DNA from: Edaphobacter sp. 4G125
GTDB lineage: Bacteria; Acidobacteriota; Terriglobia; Terriglobales; Acidobacteriaceae
Reading direction: 5' to 3'
DNA: 64,000 bases
NCBI RefSeq assembly: GCF_014274685.1
Contig: NZ_CP060393.1
Coordinates: 2,477,501 to 2,541,500, forward strand
A program made the position numbers and the translations under genes. Positions 10,392 through 18,444 of this stretch are shown here, in pieces; within the stretch, counting starts at the first letter, position 1, and each line of letters begins with the position of its first letter. The notes under the pieces are model-generated. The model saw nothing but the letters and a program-made list of their open reading frames with translations. It had not been told where the DNA came from and ran no database searches.

Positions 10392-11363
10392 TTACTTGGG
10401 AAATGTCTTTTTTACCCCATCTTCCAGAGAGGTAAAGGGCTCAGCATAGCCCGCCTTCCGCAGCCCTTGAACGTCTGCCTGCGTGAAGTGTTGATACCGA
10501 TTTTTGAGATCTCCAGGAAATGGAATGTATTCGATCTTTCCCGGACCATGAACGCTCATTAAGGCTTCAGCAACGGCCTTGAACGTGCGCGCCTCTCCAG
10601 TCCCAGCATTCACAATCGCCCGTACATCCTGAGGGCCCTTCTGATCAGCCAGCAATCCTGCAAAAAACATATTGATCCGGGCCAGATCGCCAACGTAGAC
10701 AAAATCGCGACGCTGCTCTCCATTTCCATACCCACCCGATCCTTCAAACATCCGAATAACGTCAGTCTCCTTGAGCTGCTTCGTGAAGTGATGCATCACG
10801 CTCGCCATGCGGCCCTTGTGCTGCTCTCGTTGGCCATAAACGTTGAAATAGCGCAGACCGACTACAGTGCTCTTAATTTCAGGCATGAGGCGCCGGACGT
10901 AATTATCGAAGACCAGCTTCGAATAACCATAGACATTCAAGGGACGCTCGTTCTCTGGGATCTCCGTAAAGTCTGTACTGGCGCCATAGACTGCCGCCGT
11001 AGAGGCATAAACAAACGGAATTCCATGCTCCAGAGCAAAGTGAAGAAGCTCCTTGGAGTAGGTAAAGTTGTTGTCCATCATGTAGCGACCATCATCTTCA
11101 AGCGTGTTCGAACAGGCTCCTTGATGCAGGATCGCCTGAACCTTCGTACCATCGATCAAGCCATTCTTTACGGCGTCTCGAAACTCCTTCTTATCCATGT
11201 AGTCAGAAAACTCTGCGCCGTGAAGGTTAAGAAATTTGGGACCGCTTAGATTTGGCGCAGGGGCAAGATTGTCGACCACCAGAATGTCGCTGTGACCCGC
11301 CTGGTTTAGCTCTTGGACAAGGTTGCTTCCAATGAATCCGGCCCCGCCGGTGACAATGATCAC
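10392..11363 (-). CDS. hldD: ADP-L-glycero-D-manno-heptose 6-epimerase
   Basis: Last step in making ADP-L-glycero-beta-D-manno-heptose for the LPS inner core. This extended short-chain dehydrogenase has the NAD(P) motif TGGAGFIGSNLV at residues 5-16, catalytic YGYSK near 145, and RYFNVYGQREQHKGRMASV and YGNGEQRRDFVYV, all typical of HldD. The length of 323 is standard. Its start codon overlaps the stop of hldE by 4 bp (ATGA), so the two are translationally coupled. The product is used by heptosyltransferases such as the one at 12923. Confidence 0.95.
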   Translation of the reverse strand: MIIVTGGAGFIGSNLVQELNQAGHSDILVVDNLAPAPNLSGPKFLNLHGAEFSDYMDKKEFRDAVKNGLIDGTKVQAILHQGACSNTLEDDGRYMMDNNFTYSKELLHFALEHGIPFVYASTAAVYGASTDFTEIPENERPLNVYGYSKLVFDNYVRRLMPEIKSTVVGLRYFNVYGQREQHKGRMASVMHHFTKQLKETDVIRMFEGSGGYGNGEQRRDFVYVGDLARINMFFAGLLADQKGPQDVRAIVNAGTGEARTFKAVAEALMSVHGPGKIEYIPFPGDLKNRYQHFTQADVQGLRKAGYAEPFTSLEDGVKKTFPK

Positions 11364-12841
11364 TTTTCCTTCTCCTGTAGTGCGACCAGTTTTTGAACGA
11401 TCTTTGTGGTCGAAAATCCCTCGACTGTAGGCACAATCTCCACTCGTCCTCCAGCCTCAATCACTTCCTTGTGGCCAACAACGGTTTCGATAGTGTAGTC
11501 GCCGCCTTTGACCAGCACATTGGGGCGAATATCCCGAATCAGTTCGAGAGGAGTATCTTCATCGAACAAGACCACCGCGTCCACGGCTGCAAGCGCAGCC
11601 ATAACGCCGGCCCTCTCCTTCTCTCCAACAATCGGACGAGTCGGCCCTTTCAATCGGCATACGGACGCGTCTGTGTTAAGACCGAGAACCAGCTTGCTCC
11701 CGAAACGACGGCAATCCTCCAGCAACGTAATATGCCCAATATGAACAAGGTCAAAGCAGCCGTTGGTGAAAACGATCGTCTCCCCCGAGGCTCGCCATTC
11801 CGCTATGCGCTTTAGGATTCGTTCACGATCGAGAATCTTATCGCCCGCACTCAGATTCGTACTTGGAGTCAGAGCGGAGATCAGCTCATGCTGGGCGATC
11901 GGTACAGTTCCCATCTTTCCAACAACAATTCCCGCGGCAAGATTGGCAAGGTCCGCAGCTGTTGACGCTTTCAGGCCGGCGGCAAGGCAGGCTGTGAGCG
12001 TTGCGATGACAGTATCTCCCGCACCAGAGACATCAAAAACCTCTCGTGCTCGCGCAGGCGAGTGATACCGTTTTTGCGGCCATAAAAGGCTGATTCCCTT
12101 CTCGCTCATTGTGACGGTCAAAAACTGAAGGCTGTGCTCCTCCACTTGTTTTTGCCCTGCATCGAGCAATGCATCCGTTTGGTATGCAGGAATTCCAGTT
12201 GCAAGCGAGAGCTCTCCAAGATTCGGACAAACGGAGGTTGCTCCGGAGTATTTGCTCAGATCCGGCGTCTTTGGATCTGCCAATACCGGAATTCCCTTCT
12301 TCTGAGCTGCTCGAATCACAGCTTCGCAAAGCTGACGCGACAAAGCGCCCTTTGCATAGTCCGACAGGATGACAGCATGAACCTTGTCCACTAGCGAAAC
12401 CGACCGCTCGATCAGCCGATCCATTTCTGCAACGGGCGTTACATCACGACTCTCAATATCGAGTCGCAAAAGCTGTTGCATCCTTCCAACAATGCGCGTC
12501 TTGGAAATCGTAGGAAGCGATCCAGTAACAACGCCGACAGTATCCACGCCGGCTCGCTCCAGAATCGTTTGCAACTCATTTTGTTCTGTATCGGCTCCCC
12601 AAAACCCTGCAAGAACGGCCTGGCAGCCTAGTCCTGCCAGGTTCATGGCGACATTGGCCGCTCCTCCAGCACGTTCATATCGTTGGGCATGACGAATCAC
12701 CGGAACAGGCGCTTCCGGAGAGATACGTTCCACTTCACCGTGGATGTAACGATCCAGCATGATGTCCCCAATTACGAGGACCTTGATCTGCGAAAATCCA
12801 CCTTCGAGGAGGTTCAAAATAGAATGAAGTTCCGGCAACAT
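11360..12841 (-). CDS. hldE: Bifunctional D-beta-D-heptose 7-phosphate kinase / D-beta-D-heptose 1-phosphate adenylyltransferase
   Basis: Two enzymes in one chain of the ADP-heptose pathway. Residues about 15-330 are a PfkB/ribokinase-type kinase with VLVIGDIMLDRYIHGEVERISPEAPVPV at the front and the anion-hole motif DVSGAGDTVIA near 265. Residues about 355-493 are a nucleotidyltransferase with TNGCFDLVHIGHITLLEDCR, the HxGH motif and the KGPTRPI loop. The length of 493 fits the fused form. The hldE-hldD overlap of 4 bp and the GT9 gene upstream make an LPS-core cluster. The phosphatase GmhB and isomerase GmhA are not next to it. Confidence 0.95.
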   Translation of the reverse strand: MLPELHSILNLLEGGFSQIKVLVIGDIMLDRYIHGEVERISPEAPVPVIRHAQRYERAGGAANVAMNLAGLGCQAVLAGFWGADTEQNELQTILERAGVDTVGVVTGSLPTISKTRIVGRMQQLLRLDIESRDVTPVAEMDRLIERSVSLVDKVHAVILSDYAKGALSRQLCEAVIRAAQKKGIPVLADPKTPDLSKYSGATSVCPNLGELSLATGIPAYQTDALLDAGQKQVEEHSLQFLTVTMSEKGISLLWPQKRYHSPARAREVFDVSGAGDTVIATLTACLAAGLKASTAADLANLAAGIVVGKMGTVPIAQHELISALTPSTNLSAGDKILDRERILKRIAEWRASGETIVFTNGCFDLVHIGHITLLEDCRRFGSKLVLGLNTDASVCRLKGPTRPIVGEKERAGVMAALAAVDAVVLFDEDTPLELIRDIRPNVLVKGGDYTIETVVGHKEVIEAGGRVEIVPTVEGFSTTKIVQKLVALQEKEK

Positions 12842-12922
12842 GCAGTAAGCGTGAGCTCCTTCTCTTTATGATCGCATCTTTACGCCAGAAGATGATGAAT
12901 ACAACAATTGAGAGGACGAGGT

Positions 12923-14017
12923 TCAGTCACCCAGTACGCCCTGTACTTGTTCCAGGACTTCGTCGACCGTAATTGAAGTCAGACAGCGTTTCTTCTCCAC
13001 GATACAAGTCTCCAGACCGCACCCCCAGCACTCCGTCTTGTGATAAAGCACACGATGATGAGAGCCATAAGGAAACCAGACACGCGGTTTGTTCCGCGCG
13101 GCAAAGATCGCAACACACGGTATTTGCACGGCCGCTGCCAGATGCATGGGACCACTATCGTGACCAATAAAAACCCTGGCCCTCCGAAATGCGGCGGCGC
13201 TCTCGCGAGGCTTCAGGCGACCGCACAAATTCACAACAGGCCCACCGCCTGCCTGCTCCCACCCCTCCCCAGCGAAATCGCTGGCCTCTGCTTCTTCGGG
13301 TGCTCCGCTCAGTGCCAACCCATAATCTGGATAGAGTGCAGCCAATCGAGCCAGAAGAGCACGCCAGTTCTCCCGCCCCCAATCTTTCGATTGAACCTTG
13401 GTTCCCACACTCACAGCAATGATAGGTCTGCCTTCTAATGGGCGGAGCGCATCGTCGGCGCGGGCCATTTCCTCTACCGTAAGGTGCAGGTCCCAGGCCG
13501 AAGGGTCTTCGAGATTCGCATCCCCTAATTCGACGATATTTCGCGTCAGACGAGAGGCCTCCGGTTCGAACGACTGAGTAGTCTCATCCCATTGACACTT
13601 CTGCATCTCTTCGCGAACAGATACGCCGATCATCCTGCGAATGCCGCAGAATCGGAAAAATCGTTCATCTCGTAACGCAGAATCCACTCCGCGAGCCGAA
13701 CCCAGATAAACCAGAACATCAGGTCGCCAGCGAAGTATGGTCCACCATAAGCGGAAAAGATCGCCAACGCTACGGGTTCCTACCGCATAGCGGATATATC
13801 CATGAACCAGCCCTGTATGCTCCAAAATCGCGTGAGCTGGAGGAGCCTTAACATTCACAGGAACGTTCGTAAGCATCCGTCGTTCGGCTTTAGGGAAGAC
13901 GCGCGCAATCAGATGAAGCGCTGGAAGGGCCACCACCGTATCTCCCAGACTCCCAAGCCTATAAATCAGCACGCGGCGGGCGGAACTCTGTTTTTCGCTC
14001 GTCGAAGAGTTGATCAT
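12923..14017 (-). CDS. Glycosyltransferase family 9 (ADP-heptose:LPS heptosyltransferase-like)
   Basis: Transfers heptose to LPS core or lipid A-Kdo at the cytoplasmic face. After a short charged start comes VLIYRLGSLGDTVVALPALHLI (about 16-37), the GT9 N-terminal motif. The C-terminal half has VFIGHDSGPMHLAAAVQIPCVAIFAARNKPRVWFPYG (about 285-320), the ADP-heptose-binding signature. A Cys-rich stretch CWGCGLETCIVEKKRC lies near the end. It is 82 bp upstream of hldE on the same strand. Heptosyltransferase I, II and III types cannot be told apart here. Confidence 0.85.
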   Translation of the reverse strand: MINSSTSEKQSSARRVLIYRLGSLGDTVVALPALHLIARVFPKAERRMLTNVPVNVKAPPAHAILEHTGLVHGYIRYAVGTRSVGDLFRLWWTILRWRPDVLVYLGSARGVDSALRDERFFRFCGIRRMIGVSVREEMQKCQWDETTQSFEPEASRLTRNIVELGDANLEDPSAWDLHLTVEEMARADDALRPLEGRPIIAVSVGTKVQSKDWGRENWRALLARLAALYPDYGLALSGAPEEAEASDFAGEGWEQAGGGPVVNLCGRLKPRESAAAFRRARVFIGHDSGPMHLAAAVQIPCVAIFAARNKPRVWFPYGSHHRVLYHKTECWGCGLETCIVEKKRCLTSITVDEVLEQVQGVLGD

Positions 14018-14109
14018 GTCCTGCTTCTAGTCTGCGGGTAGAACTCTTTCCCTGCAAGCGCATCTCCCGGTCAACTGGTAAAGTTTATTGAAACGTTAGC
14101 TTTATCTCC

Positions 14110-14730
14110 ATGCTGGATGCTCCCTCCATTACCCGAATACACGATGCCGCAAACCAGGAATGGCATCGTTCCCCCTCCACTCAGGATGAACCCCTTCAAA
14201 CTCTGGAGCAGATCATCCGTGCACAGCACCAGGCCAATTTCTCTCTGTGGCATGAAGAAGATAAAGCTCGCGATCCCGAAGCCACAGACCCGCAGATTGC
14301 CACCGTTAAACGCTCTATCGACCGTTTGAATCAGCGCCGGAATGATCTGATGGAACGCATCGACACCACTCTTCTCGCTCACTTTCATGCTGCATTGACG
14401 GATCACCCGAACTCCCGTTTGCACTCTGAAACCCCGGGCATGATGATTGACCGACTCTCCATCCTGTCGCTGAAAATCTTTCATACAGAAGAGGAAACGC
14501 AACGCACTACGGCAACCGAAGAACACCGGCAACGAAACCGCGAACGGTTGCAGCTTCTTCAGGAACAACGGAGTGATCTGGCGCGCGCTTTGGATACGCT
14601 ATTTGAAGACATCACCCACGGGCGAACGCGCTTTAAGCTCTATCGGCAGATGAAGATGTATAACGATCCGGACCTGAATCCCGCAATCTACGGGAAACAA
14701 TCTGGCAAACTTGCATCAAAGTCAAAATGA
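14110..14730 (+). CDS. DUF4254 domain protein
   Basis: Protein of 206 residues with no signal peptide or membrane segment; it should be cytoplasmic. The sequence from HDAANQEWH through IIRAQHQANFSLWHEEDKARDP and TVKRSIDRLNQRRNDLMERID matches the DUF4254 family, whose function is unknown. The chain is charged and largely helical. It diverges from the GT9 gene (93 bp apart), and family members are commonly found beside LPS-core heptosyltransferases, so a role linked to LPS core or sugar-nucleotide metabolism is an inference. No clear Shine-Dalgarno site precedes ATG 14110. Confidence 0.75.
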   Translation: MLDAPSITRIHDAANQEWHRSPSTQDEPLQTLEQIIRAQHQANFSLWHEEDKARDPEATDPQIATVKRSIDRLNQRRNDLMERIDTTLLAHFHAALTDHPNSRLHSETPGMMIDRLSILSLKIFHTEEETQRTTATEEHRQRNRERLQLLQEQRSDLARALDTLFEDITHGRTRFKLYRQMKMYNDPDLNPAIYGKQSGKLASKSK

Positions 14731-14758
14731 TCTTCGTCGCAAGACCTGGCAGCGCCAG

Positions 14759-14787
14759 TTGACCTTCGGGCCGAGTCTGCGTATAAA
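14759..14787 (+). promoter_or_regulatory. Sigma70-type promoter of the TPR gene
   Basis: TTGACC at 14759-14764 and TATAAA at 14782-14787 are separated by exactly 17 bp. The start point would be near 14794, giving an untranslated leader of about 70 bp before ATG 14865. Confidence 0.6.
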
Positions 14788-14864
14788 TCCGAAACTGGGA
14801 TAATACAAAACTGGCCTGTCATCTACAGTGGCTGGCTAAGGAGTGCACCTTCAGGCAAACAACC

Positions 14865-15425
14865 ATGGCACAGACAGCAAAGACCACCACTGCATCCAAA
14901 CGTTCCCCCCGCACTCTAGCCGGGGCGGTCTCCCCAGCAGATGATCCAGCACGCATCCAGGTTCTCGCAAATTATGAGTCTGCGGTTCGGCTGATGCAGG
15001 AAGGTAAGTTCGAAAAGGCCCGGACGGCATTTGAGAAACTGCTTACCGCTGGCGCCGGAGAACTCTCTGACCGAATCCGTATGTACATCAACGCCTCCAC
15101 CGCCCAGCTTTCACGTTCCAAGGCCAACTTCGAAAACCACGAAGAGCGTTACGACTATGCGGTGTCGTTGCTCAACGATGGTCACTACGAAGATGCCCGC
15201 GAGCAGTTCGAGGAGATTCTCAAGCAGAATGCTGAGGCCGACTACGCCCTTTATGGGTTGGCCATCCTTGCATCGGTTACGGGAGATTCTCATACCTGCT
15301 TGGAGCACCTGACAGAGGCTATTCGTCGCAATCCTCGGAATCGAATCCAGGCACGCGCCGATTCAGATTTTCAGAATATGGCCGATGATCCACGTTTTAC
15401 GGAGCTTCTCTACCCAGAAATCTAG
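14865..15425 (+). CDS. TPR-repeat protein of unknown role
   Basis: Soluble protein of 186 residues. After about 25 basic, Thr/Ser-rich residues (TAKTTTASKRSPRT) come tetratricopeptide-like helical pairs: YESAVRLMQEGKFEKARTAFEKLL (about 36-60), a linker, YDYAVSLLNDGHYEDAREQFEEILKQNAEADYALYGLAIL (about 97-135), and HLTEAIRRNPRNRIQARADSDF. TPRs bind partner proteins; the partner is not known. ATG 14865 lacks a good ribosome site at normal spacing (AAGGAG is about 25 bp upstream). The yvcK gene follows after 92 bp on the same strand. Confidence 0.8.
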   Translation: MAQTAKTTTASKRSPRTLAGAVSPADDPARIQVLANYESAVRLMQEGKFEKARTAFEKLLTAGAGELSDRIRMYINASTAQLSRSKANFENHEERYDYAVSLLNDGHYEDAREQFEEILKQNAEADYALYGLAILASVTGDSHTCLEHLTEAIRRNPRNRIQARADSDFQNMADDPRFTELLYPEI

Positions 15426-15517
15426 TACCGGCCTCTGATCCGCCAATACCTCCTCTTCGGTAAAACTCCTGACGGATTTACCATGATGAAGTGTGCGCAA
15501 CAGGGAAAGGGGCCTCT

Positions 15518-16591
15518 ATGACTTCGATCTCAGGTGAAACCCTCGAACGTCCGCTTCGCGTCGTCGCAATCGGTGGAGGTACAGGTCTCTCTACACTGTT
15601 GCGTGGACTCAAGGAGTACGTTCCGGTCCAGGACCGTCGCAGACGTGCGCGCCCTGAGGCATCGACTGCCCACACCTCCATCGCGCCGAGCTACCCCATT
15701 GGCGAATTATCAGCAGTGGTCACCGTAACGGACGACGGAGGCTCTTCGGGGCGTCTGCGTGAAGATCTCAATATCCTCCCTCCCGGAGACATCCGTAACT
15801 GCATGGTTGCCCTCTCCGAGGACGAGCATCTGCTGGCACGTCTCTTCAAATATCGTTTCGACCAGGGAGAGCTCGAAGGTCACAGTTTTGGAAATCTCTT
15901 TCTCGCCGCTCTCTGCCATGTCACCGGGGACTTCGCCCAGGCTGTTCAAACTTCCTCGCACATCCTCGCAATCCGGGGGCGCATCTTCCCGGCGACCACT
16001 GCAAACGTGAGTTTGGCGGCCCAGATGGACGATGGCTCCATGGTGCGCGGTGAAACCAGCATCACCCGCAGCAAAAAAAATATCGCAGAGCTTCGCCTGG
16101 AACCTGCCGAAGTCGATCCTGTCCCTGAGACCCTCGAAGCCATCGCGAATGCCGATCTGATCACCTTAGGACCAGGCTCTCTTTACACATCGCTGATTAC
16201 CAATCTTCTGGTGCGTGGCATCCCCGAAGCGATCGCAGCCTCTCCTGCTACAAAAGTCTTCATCTGCAACCTGATGACGCAGGCCAATGAGTCGTTGGGT
16301 CTTACTGCTTCCCAGCATATTCAAAAGATTCTCGATCACTCCGGCGGGAAAAAGCTCTTCGACTACGCCCTCGTGAATACAGCTCCAATCTCCCCTGTAA
16401 CTCTTGCGAAGTATGCCCGGGAAGGACAGGAGCTGATTGTGAATGATCTGGAACATATCCGTCAGCTTGGAGTCGAGCCCGTCACCGGAAACTTCCTTCA
16501 CGAAGGCGAGGTACTGCGTCACGACTACGATTCCGTCGCAAAGGCCTTACTTTCGCTCGCGCGGGTAACTGTTTCCGCACAATTGGCGTAA
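15518..16591 (+). CDS. yvcK: Gluconeogenesis factor YvcK / CofD-like protein
   Basis: YvcK proteins bind UDP-GlcNAc-type sugar nucleotides and, in Firmicutes and Mycobacteria, control carbon flow and cell-wall synthesis. The signature VVAIGGGTGLSTLLRGLK opens the fold, followed by AVVTVTDDGGSSGRLREDLNILPPGDIRNCMVAL and SFGNLFLAAL. An extra stretch of about 20 residues (RRRARPEASTAHTSIAPS) interrupts the usual spacing between them. ATG 15518 is preferred over GTG 15491 because AAAGGGG precedes it. The length is 357. The GNAT gene begins 2 bp after the stop, so they are probably co-transcribed. Confidence 0.88.
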   Translation: MTSISGETLERPLRVVAIGGGTGLSTLLRGLKEYVPVQDRRRRARPEASTAHTSIAPSYPIGELSAVVTVTDDGGSSGRLREDLNILPPGDIRNCMVALSEDEHLLARLFKYRFDQGELEGHSFGNLFLAALCHVTGDFAQAVQTSSHILAIRGRIFPATTANVSLAAQMDDGSMVRGETSITRSKKNIAELRLEPAEVDPVPETLEAIANADLITLGPGSLYTSLITNLLVRGIPEAIAASPATKVFICNLMTQANESLGLTASQHIQKILDHSGGKKLFDYALVNTAPISPVTLAKYAREGQELIVNDLEHIRQLGVEPVTGNFLHEGEVLRHDYDSVAKALLSLARVTVSAQLA

Positions 16592-16593
16592 CC

Positions 16594-17172
16594 ATGACTC
16601 CGATCACGGAAGCTCCAGTGCTGGAAGGCCGATGGGTTCGCCTCGAACCTCTCTCGCAGAAACATCTTCCTGCGCTGGAAAAGGTCGCCTTCGGCGAAAA
16701 GATCTGGCGATATATGCTTACCACCGTCCAGAATCGTCAGCAGCTCGAATCATGGCTAGAATCCGCTCTTCAAGAAAGAGCAAACCGCCAGATTCCCTGG
16801 GTCACGGTTCTCAAAGAGGAGAACCGCATTGTGGGATCCACTCGGTTTATCGACCTTGATCCGCATCATCGCACCGTCGAAATCGGCCACACCTGGATCT
16901 CTCCTCAAGCGCATGGCAGCAGGGTGAACCCGGAAGCCAAGCTCCTGCAACTTCGCTTCGCCTTCGAAGACCTCGGTCTCAACCGCGTCGCCTTCAAAAC
17001 ACACCACGAGAATCTACAATCCCAGGCTGCAATCCGAAAACTCGGAGCTGTGTATGAAGGGACCGATGGCTCGCTGCGTCACAGCGTTTGGTTTTCCATT
17101 ACCCGGGAGGATTGGCCGCAGGTGCGATCCCGACTAGAGGAGCGGCTTCAGGCAACTCAACCGTCCGTTTAA
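16594..17172 (+). CDS. GNAT family N-acetyltransferase (RimJ/RimL-like)
   Basis: Acetyl-CoA-dependent transferase of 192 residues. It opens with LEGRWVRLEPLSQKHLPAL, typical of RimJ/RimL-type proteins, and has IVGSTRFIDLDPHHRTVEIGHTWISPQAHGSRVNPEAK (about 75-110). The usual Q/RxxGxG/A pyrophosphate loop is replaced by HGSRVNPEAK. The end of the domain is FEDLGLNRVAFKTHHENLQSQAAIRKLGAV. The substrate is unknown. The start is 2 bp after the yvcK stop. The last 74 bp overlap the 3' end of rlmN on the other strand. Confidence 0.82.
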   Translation: MTPITEAPVLEGRWVRLEPLSQKHLPALEKVAFGEKIWRYMLTTVQNRQQLESWLESALQERANRQIPWVTVLKEENRIVGSTRFIDLDPHHRTVEIGHTWISPQAHGSRVNPEAKLLQLRFAFEDLGLNRVAFKTHHENLQSQAAIRKLGAVYEGTDGSLRHSVWFSITREDWPQVRSRLEERLQATQPSV

Positions 17173-18376
17173 GCTGCCCGCAGGCAGCATAGATGTCTCT
17201 TCCTCGCGGACGGCGGATATACGCTGGCATACCGCCATCGATAAGCATCTTTTGAAACACCGCGACGTCTTCAGGCTTCGGCTGCGTATACGCAATTCCC
17301 GGTCCCGGATTCCACACAATCAGGTTGACCTTTGCCTTCATTCCCTTCAACAGGTCCAACACCTCACGAGCATGCTCCGGCTGATCATTGATCCCACCCA
17401 GCAAGACATATTCAAACGTCACCCACTCCCGCTTCCCTAAAGGCAACGTATTCACCGCATCCAGAAGCTGATGGATCTTCCATTTGCGCGTAATCGGCAT
17501 CACCTGCTCTCGCACTTCATCATTGGAAGCATTCAAGCTAAGCGCCAGCTTCGGCCTGATCGGCTCCTGAGCAAATCTGCGGATAGCAGGTTCAATTCCG
17601 CTCGTCGAAACCGTCATACGCGACTCCGGAATCCCAATCTGCTTTACCAGCAACTGAACGCTGCGGATGAACTCTTCGTAGTTCAGGAAGGGTTCCCCCA
17701 TTCCCATAAAAACCAGGTTGATCCGGTCCTTGCCGATCTTCACCCCATGACGATTGAGTACGGCGGCCACCTGTCCGGCAATTTCTCCACCCGTCAGATT
17801 GCGTTTGACTCCCAGCTTTGCCGTCAGACAGAACTGACAGTTCACCGCGCAGCCGACCTGGCTGGAGATGCAGATCGTCGCTCTGCGGTAGCCATTCTGC
17901 TCCAAGGCCCCAACATTCCGCAGATCGCGCTTCACAGCCGTCTTGAACTCAGAGACGTTTCCTTCCAGGCCCTCCGACTCTTCCTCCTCCAGGGAGGCCT
18001 CGCTGCCGTCTCCGCGCTCTCCACCATCACCATCCGGCATCCAGACCGTCTCGACGGTCTCGCCGTCCGCGAGCCGCATCAGGTAGCGCTCCGTACCATC
18101 CACCGAACGTGCTGCCTGGACGATCTCCGGCATTCCCACCGTGTATCCGGCCGTCACAAGCTCCTCTCGCAGCGCCGCGGGCAAGGTGGTCATCTCGTCA
18201 AATGACGTAACTCTTTGACGGTAAACAGCTTCAGATATCTGGGTCGCCCTATAGACCTTCTGACCAAAGCCTTCCAGCACGGACTTCAGTTCCTCAGGAA
18301 ACAACCCGAAAAGTGGCCGAGCCTGACCTTTCGCGCCAGGCTCCAAGCCATTTGTTTTGTTCAATATAGTCGACAC
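17099..18376 (-). CDS. rlmN: Dual-specificity RNA methyltransferase RlmN
   Basis: Radical SAM enzyme that methylates C2 of A2503 in 23S rRNA and A37 of some tRNAs. The cluster motif CAVNCQFC lies at about 176-183, the front of the domain is ICISSQVGCAVNC, and GGEIAGQV, VFMGMGEPFLNYEEF and ALSLNASNDEVREQVMPI follow. The C-terminal region keeps CGQL, with the second methyl-carrying cysteine. Oddities: an acidic insert at about 112-145 (DGDGGERGDGSEASLEEEES) and an Ala/Pro tail (PEAAPLVGIAPAANPPG). The open frame runs to 18454, across the start of the M16 gene; GTG 18376 with GGGGA upstream avoids this and is my choice, though uncertain. Confidence 0.92.
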   Translation of the reverse strand: MSTILNKTNGLEPGAKGQARPLFGLFPEELKSVLEGFGQKVYRATQISEAVYRQRVTSFDEMTTLPAALREELVTAGYTVGMPEIVQAARSVDGTERYLMRLADGETVETVWMPDGDGGERGDGSEASLEEEESEGLEGNVSEFKTAVKRDLRNVGALEQNGYRRATICISSQVGCAVNCQFCLTAKLGVKRNLTGGEIAGQVAAVLNRHGVKIGKDRINLVFMGMGEPFLNYEEFIRSVQLLVKQIGIPESRMTVSTSGIEPAIRRFAQEPIRPKLALSLNASNDEVREQVMPITRKWKIHQLLDAVNTLPLGKREWVTFEYVLLGGINDQPEHAREVLDLLKGMKAKVNLIVWNPGPGIAYTQPKPEDVAVFQKMLIDGGMPAYIRRPRGRDIYAACGQLKRTVELPEAAPLVGIAPAANPPG

Positions 18377-18444
18377 AATTTCAACCAATCCCCTTGCCTT
18401 TCTGTAGTTTACGCCCTTCGGCCCGGCTATGAAACAATAGAAAC

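Noticed and set aside
17471..18205. 244-residue plus-strand frame opposite rlmN
   Set aside because: Arg/His-rich shadow with no family motif; rlmN keeps all its cysteines.
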